From NCBI GenBank assembly GCA_905206455.1, contig CAJLHL010000045.1, forward strand, positions 1 through 17,488: DNA of 17,488 bases, written 5' to 3'. Within the stretch, counting starts at the first letter, position 1; every line of letters starts with the position of its first letter. The notes beneath the pieces are model-generated. The model was given only the letters and a program-made list of their open reading frames with translations, was not told where the DNA came from and made no database searches. The translations under genes and the position numbers were made by a program. Shown in pieces: positions 12,951-17,488 of this stretch. Source of the stretch: an uncultured Eubacteriales bacterium. GTDB lineage: Bacteria > Bacillota > Clostridia > Peptostreptococcales > Anaerovoracaceae.

Positions 12951-15900
12951 ATGGTGAAAGGCATGCTGAAACGTGCGCTGTCGCTGTTTCTGACTCTCTT
13001 TCTGGTCATCGGGTTTCTGCCGGCAGCGACGGTTTCTGCAGCGACGGAAACAGTGGGAGGAATGCTGGCAGATCCGTTCATTGGCTTGTCTTCTACGGGA
13101 GACGGCTCAGGGAGCTGGACTGCCGGTGGGACGGAGATAAAAGGAGAGGTCACGGGAAGTAATAAAACGAGCTGTGCGCCGGCAAAATCCGCGGAGACCA
13201 CATTGACGATTACTAACAGCAAATCGGTAAAGGCAAGTATTTTTTTCTCTTACACTACTGTCGTTAATGGAGGCAGTGTTGAGATCGACGGAACCACTGC
13301 GGCGGCGCAGGGATTCTTTAAAAAAGAAATGGATGCCGGCGATAGCGTGAAAGTCACCTTGAGATCAGCCGAAGGACAAAAGACGACATCAATCGTGTTA
13401 AATGGCATCAATCTTTTGGCAGCTGATGTAAAGCCGTCGATTTCTTTCCTTCCTTCTTCAAATGGCAGCTACACTGTGGACGGGAACGTTGTGGAGGAAC
13501 CAGGTCAGACAGGAGAGAAAAATGCCGTTGACGGCTATGTGCTGAAGGCCGGTGAGCCTGCAGAGGGCTTTCGGTTTTTTGGCTGGTATCGTGACGGTAC
13601 TCTGCTCTCTGAGGAGACAGAACTAAAATTCTATTCTGACAGCGAGTGTTCGGTAGGCGCAAAGTTTATACCGGCAGACGCTCCAGTGCTCGATGTGGGA
13701 AACACAGTGTATTTTGACTGGAATGAGGCGATCAGGGCGGCACAGAGCGGATCAAATGAGACCGACAAGATCGTATCCGTGAGACAGAATTCTGTGATGG
13801 ACGGCGACTACACCATTCCCGCCGGAGTCACTCTGCTGGTACCTTTTGATGACAAAAACACATGCTATAAAGAAGAACCAGAAAGTATTCTGACCGCCGG
13901 GACACGAAAGGCATACAGCATTCTTACTGTCCGCGGAAAGCTTACCGTAGCGTCGGGCGGTGTGGTAAGCGTCAGCGCCAAACATTGTTCTCAGCAAGGA
14001 TATATCGGAACTACGGGTCCTTCCTACGGACAGATTGTATTAGACGGGGAAAATAGTGCGGTTGTGCTCCAGGAAGGGGCGGCGCTTTATGCCTACGGGT
14101 ATATTACCGGTTCCGGTACGGTGACGGCGTATCCCGGCTCTGAAGTATGGGAATATTTTCGTGTTATGAATTGGCGCGGCGGTTCGGCCTCTCTTTCGAT
14201 GAAAGGAAAAGAACAAAAAGTTTTCCCGTTTTCGCAGTATTATGTTCAGAATATCGAAGCGAAGCTTCGCATCTATGAAGGCGCGTCTGAAAAAATCAGT
14301 ACGACGATCACCGCCGCAGGGATGGATAACAGTGTCAGTACAGGTTTTATCGGCGAAAATTCCCTGTTTGAACCGCAGTCCGAGGGATGCTATATCGAGA
14401 AGTGGTATGACGGTGCAACAGATCGGCTGCATCTCGCTATTTACGGAGACATGCAAATCGGAGCCATCGATGTTTACGGACTGTCTTCCGGAGATTATGT
14501 GCTGCCGATCAACAGTAATATCTCGGTGGATATCAAACAGGGAACGTTCTGTGTGACGGAGGATATTTCTCTTTTGCCCGGCGTCAAAGTGACAGTAGAC
14601 CCGGGCGCCTCACTGAAAATCGCGGAAGGCAAAGCGATGTTTGCCTACGACAGAGAAGATTGGGTGGGAAAGCACTACGCTTATCAAACTACTGATTTTC
14701 AGCCGGATTCCACACCGCTTACGAAGGGCTATGACAGACGTACAACCGATCTTACTGATGTCAGATTGGATATCAACGGAACTCTGATTGCGGAGGGCGG
14801 TTTTTATACTACGGCAGGACAGGCTATGCAGGAAAATGCGGCTGCAGAATCCACGGGCAGTGCGGCGGAGATCCGGACAGAGATGACAGCTTTCGGTGGT
14901 GCGGAGATCGTCAGCAGCGAGGGCACCGGTGTGATCAAAATCATCCATGCTTCAGATACTGCGCGTGAATTGTATGAGGTCACCCAGTCGGGAACGACGA
15001 TCTCTTATCATTCGGTTCCTGTCACTCCGGCGACGCTGAAAAATGCTGACGGATCTTATACGCTGACATCCGGAACAGCTGGCCGTCAGTTGTCTTTTCA
15101 TGACGGAAGCTGGATCCTGCAGGAAGATCCGGTGATCGAGGATGAAACGCAGACTGATATATATGATAAACAGCCGAAAGCTTTTCTGCCGAATATTGCA
15201 GGGACAAATGTGGCCTACCGGACATCCGGCAGTGATGAAACGTGGTCAGCAGAGACGCCGGTTTGCGCCGGTACTTATGATGTGCACCTGTCTCGCAAAG
15301 CGGATGCGCTGTACACAGAAATCGACAGAGAACTGCCCGCGGCTCTGGTGATTCAGCCAAAACCGGTGACTGTATCCTGGAGCGAAGACGGTTTCATATA
15401 TGACGAAAGTGAAAAACAGGTATTGCCTTCCCTCATCGGCGTGGTCGAAGGCGATGAGGTGACGGCGGATCAGATCAGCGGCGACCGGCAGACGGATGCG
15501 GGCAGTTATACCGCAAAAGTAGGAGGCCTTGCAGGGAAAGACAGCGGAAATTATGTGTTAGAGGAATCAGTTTATTCCTGGAGTATCGCTCCGGCAGAAG
15601 GAGCGCCGGAGATACAGTTTCCGTCAGTGGAGGGGCCGGTGACCTATGCGCCGGGGCAGACGCTGGAACAGCTGACACTTACCGGCGGCAGTACACAGTA
15701 CGGTATTTTTCAGTGGGTGAAGAGCGATATCGTGCCTCAGGCGGGAAAGCATATCTATGAGATGAAGTTTATCCCTTCAGATCGGACGAAAGCGAATTAC
15801 CTCGGAATTGTGGAAATGACAGCGGAAGTGACAGTTGATGCTGCAAAAGGCGATCAGGGAAAACCTGAGCTCTCGGTGACAAACCCTTCTTTCTCCGGCG

Positions 15901-16913
15901 GCAGAGGGACGATCGCCGGACTTACGACACAGATGGAGTGGAGTGAAAACGGTACGGACTGGATTCCGGTAACGGCAGAAGATATATCAGCAGACAGAAC
16001 CTTTGAAGCGGGTTTTCACCGCTGGGTACGTTTTGCGGCAACGGATAATCTGAATCCGGGAGAAGCTGTAGAAATCAGAATCGAAGCGTATTCCTCCGGT
16101 AGCAGCGGGGGTTCTGTGCGCTATAACATTTCCGTGGACAATATTGCGGAAGAAAGCCGAAACGGCATAGTAACTTTTTCGGTCCAGAAGGCAAGAAAAG
16201 GAGATCGTGTGACGGTTACAGTGAAACCAGATGAGGGTTATCAGCTGGATGGACTGACGGCTGCAGACCGGGGCGGACATGCAGTCCTACTCACTGACCG
16301 GGGCGATGGAATATTTACTTTTATCATGCCGGCATCTGAGGTGAAAGTAAAAGCTACTTTTAAGGAAAATAAAAGCCCTGTTTTGGAACAGCCGTTTACA
16401 GACGTTTCTGAGAATGATTATTTCTTCAATGCCGTACAATGGGCGGTAGACAGAGGTATTACCGCTGGAATGGCAGCGGGTACTTTTGCGCCGGATATTT
16501 CCTGTACTCGTGCCCAGATGGTGACATTCCTTTGGCGTGCGGCAGGTTCTCCTGCAGCGGTGAGTGAGATCAGCCCATTTGCAGATGTGCCGGAGGATGC
16601 TTATTATTACGATGCCGTATCTTGGGCAGCGGAACAGGGGATTACCGGTGGCACAGGAGCCGGTAATTTTTCGCCGGATGCTGTCGTGACTCGTGGCCAG
16701 ACAGTAACTTTCCTGTACCGTGCGGCCGGAAGTCCTGTGGTGTCTGGAAACAGAGTATTTGCAGATGTTTCGGAGGATGCTTATTATGCCGGTGCTGTGG
16801 CTTGGGCTGTAGATGAGGGTATTACCAACGGTGTCGGTGATAACGTATTCCGTCCGGAGACAAACTGTACCAGAGCACAGATCGTTACTTTTCTGTATCG
16901 CGAAGCGAACTGA
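12951..16913 (+). CDS. giant SLH-domain surface protein with C-terminal anchor
   Basis: A 1320-residue exported, wall-bound protein. A signal peptide ends near VSA-A (about residue 29). Residues about 30-250 are beta-rich with a FRFFGWYRDGTLL piece typical of InlB-like B repeats. Residues about 250-610 are rich in Gly, Val and Tyr and resemble a parallel beta-solenoid. About 733-880 are MBG-like modules (KPVTVSWSEDGFIYDESEK, DAGSYTAKVGGL, NYVLEE). A further beta module follows at 883-963. About 1055-1140 is a divergent InlB B-repeat module (VTVTVKPDEGYQLDGLTA, FIMPASEVKVKATF). Three SLH domains (about 1147-1320) end the protein. The ATG at 12951 has GAGGAGG (12934-12940); a GTG 12 codons earlier lies inside the Lgt-like gene. 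Likely adhesin or structural protein; ligand unknown. Confidence 0.9.
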   Translation: MVKGMLKRALSLFLTLFLVIGFLPAATVSAATETVGGMLADPFIGLSSTGDGSGSWTAGGTEIKGEVTGSNKTSCAPAKSAETTLTITNSKSVKASIFFSYTTVVNGGSVEIDGTTAAAQGFFKKEMDAGDSVKVTLRSAEGQKTTSIVLNGINLLAADVKPSISFLPSSNGSYTVDGNVVEEPGQTGEKNAVDGYVLKAGEPAEGFRFFGWYRDGTLLSEETELKFYSDSECSVGAKFIPADAPVLDVGNTVYFDWNEAIRAAQSGSNETDKIVSVRQNSVMDGDYTIPAGVTLLVPFDDKNTCYKEEPESILTAGTRKAYSILTVRGKLTVASGGVVSVSAKHCSQQGYIGTTGPSYGQIVLDGENSAVVLQEGAALYAYGYITGSGTVTAYPGSEVWEYFRVMNWRGGSASLSMKGKEQKVFPFSQYYVQNIEAKLRIYEGASEKISTTITAAGMDNSVSTGFIGENSLFEPQSEGCYIEKWYDGATDRLHLAIYGDMQIGAIDVYGLSSGDYVLPINSNISVDIKQGTFCVTEDISLLPGVKVTVDPGASLKIAEGKAMFAYDREDWVGKHYAYQTTDFQPDSTPLTKGYDRRTTDLTDVRLDINGTLIAEGGFYTTAGQAMQENAAAESTGSAAEIRTEMTAFGGAEIVSSEGTGVIKIIHASDTARELYEVTQSGTTISYHSVPVTPATLKNADGSYTLTSGTAGRQLSFHDGSWILQEDPVIEDETQTDIYDKQPKAFLPNIAGTNVAYRTSGSDETWSAETPVCAGTYDVHLSRKADALYTEIDRELPAALVIQPKPVTVSWSEDGFIYDESEKQVLPSLIGVVEGDEVTADQISGDRQTDAGSYTAKVGGLAGKDSGNYVLEESVYSWSIAPAEGAPEIQFPSVEGPVTYAPGQTLEQLTLTGGSTQYGIFQWVKSDIVPQAGKHIYEMKFIPSDRTKANYLGIVEMTAEVTVDAAKGDQGKPELSVTNPSFSGGRGTIAGLTTQMEWSENGTDWIPVTAEDISADRTFEAGFHRWVRFAATDNLNPGEAVEIRIEAYSSGSSGGSVRYNISVDNIAEESRNGIVTFSVQKARKGDRVTVTVKPDEGYQLDGLTAADRGGHAVLLTDRGDGIFTFIMPASEVKVKATFKENKSPVLEQPFTDVSENDYFFNAVQWAVDRGITAGMAAGTFAPDISCTRAQMVTFLWRAAGSPAAVSEISPFADVPEDAYYYDAVSWAAEQGITGGTGAGNFSPDAVVTRGQTVTFLYRAAGSPVVSGNRVFADVSEDAYYAGAVAWAVDEGITNGVGDNVFRPETNCTRAQIVTFLYREAN

Positions 16914-17079
16914 TGCGGATCAGCGATATGGGGCGTACAGAGGATTTGGATAGAAATAAAGCCGTACAGATTCCGCAGGGAAAAACGGAGGCTTGCCCTA
17001 TGTCAGAGCCGATGCGCATAGATTGCGGTGTTTGCCGCAGGCGCCCGGCTGATGTTTAGTGGAAATATACTGAAAAAGA

Positions 17080-17126
17080 AAACCCCCGGAAGCGGGCGAA
17101 TGCAATTTCGCCCGCTTCCGGGGTTT
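17080..17126 (-). terminator. long hairpin terminator of the PrpR-N gene
   Basis: A stem of 20 pairs with one bulged base (17080-17100 against 17107-17126, loop of six bases, core CCGGAAGCGGGCGAA) lies four bases after the minus-strand stop. On the minus strand it is followed by TTTTCTTTTT, a good U-tract. On the plus strand only TTTCTGTT follows, so it may also weakly end the SLH operon, which has no other terminator in 16914-17079. Confidence 0.88.
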
Positions 17127-17129
17127 CTG

Positions 17130-17488
17130 TTACCGCTTCCGTCCGGTGCAGCATTGCTCCAGTTCATTCTGGAGCTTTGCCTGTATGGGGACCGCGATCT
17201 CATCCTCCAGCGTGGTGTAGATGCATTCGCCTGTCCGGGACAGCACCAGGAAGCGGTTGGCGCTGCTGTCTAAGAGCTGGTGCATAAGAGACAGGGAGTG
17301 GTATAAATCCCTGTGGGTCTGCCAGGTATAGACTGCCTGGTCAACAGCGGCTTTCAGGCTTTCCATGCTGGAGGTGAGAAGAATAGGGGTTATGCCAATC
17401 AGCTTTGCATAATTGTAGGGCACCGTATCGCATATGACGGTCTTGTAACCCTGCTCCTTTAGTTTGTCCAGCAGGGAGCTGGCCTCGG
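17130..17488 (-). CDS. partial regulator with PrpR-N-type sensor domain
   Basis: The frame is open from the stop at 17130 to the window edge, so the start lies outside. The visible 118 residues begin EASSLLDKLKEQGYKTVICD, then TVPYNYAKLIGITPILLTSS and SLKAAVDQAVYTW, which resembles the PrpR N-terminal sensor domain (PrpR_N) found in sigma-54-dependent regulators. The segment SANRFLVLSRTGECIYTTL looks like the start of a PAS-type domain. The protein then stops after NELEQCCTGRKR, with no sigma-54 AAA+ domain and no DNA-binding domain after it, immediately before a strong terminator. Either it is a sensor-only protein or the full regulator has lost its C-terminal half. The N-terminal part cannot be judged. 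Confidence 0.6.
   Translation of the reverse strand, partial: EASSLLDKLKEQGYKTVICDTVPYNYAKLIGITPILLTSSMESLKAAVDQAVYTWQTHRDLYHSLSLMHQLLDSSANRFLVLSRTGECIYTTLEDEIAVPIQAKLQNELEQCCTGRKR

Overview
The window looks like a chromosomal segment of a low-to-mid GC Gram-positive anaerobe, most likely a member of the Clostridia (Bacillota). This rests on strong AGGAGG ribosome binding sites, the gene families present (AGCS symporter, VanZ-like, DUF4003, AEC carrier, SLH-anchored surface proteins, a PrpR-N-type regulator) and their Clostridia-like protein sequences. No rRNA, tRNA, CRISPR array or transposase was seen. The species cannot be named from the sequence alone.

Layout. (1) 45-2790: a LysR regulator divergent from an AGCS sodium:alanine/glycine symporter, with a good promoter for the symporter and a terminator behind it. 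(2) 3044-4528: a membrane protein with a VanZ-like N-terminal half and a long extracytoplasmic tail, converging on a shared terminator. (3) 4526-6436 on the minus strand: an AraC regulator followed by an EamA/DMT exporter. (4) 6506-8891: a small XRE regulator translationally coupled (ATGA) to a DUF4003 protein, followed 12 bases later by an AEC-type carrier. (5) 9089-16913: the most interesting part, an orphan small serine recombinase, a 232-bp DNA segment bounded by 27-bp inverted repeats, and a three-gene surface operon (SLH protein, Lgt-like membrane enzyme, giant SLH protein). (6) 17130-17488 on the minus strand: the 3' end of a PrpR-N domain protein with a strong terminator, cut by the window edge.

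How region 5 appears to work. The recombinase gene ends at 9700. Inverted repeats lie at 9706-9732 and 9911-9937 (26 of 27 bases match). Each is a dyad around a TT/AA dinucleotide (9725-9726 and 9917-9918), as expected of crossover sites for a serine recombinase, and the two sites are in inverted orientation. The best promoter between them (TTGAAA, 17-base spacer, TAGAAT) lies on the minus strand and points away from the SLH gene. Inversion would turn it towards the SLH gene at 9985, whose ribosome binding site lies just outside the right repeat. The simplest reading is a phase-variable ON/OFF switch for a cell-surface operon, present here in the OFF orientation. A terminator between the first and second operon genes, with no evident new promoter after it, would set a lower level for the downstream genes. 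All of this is inferred from sequence; inversion itself is not shown.
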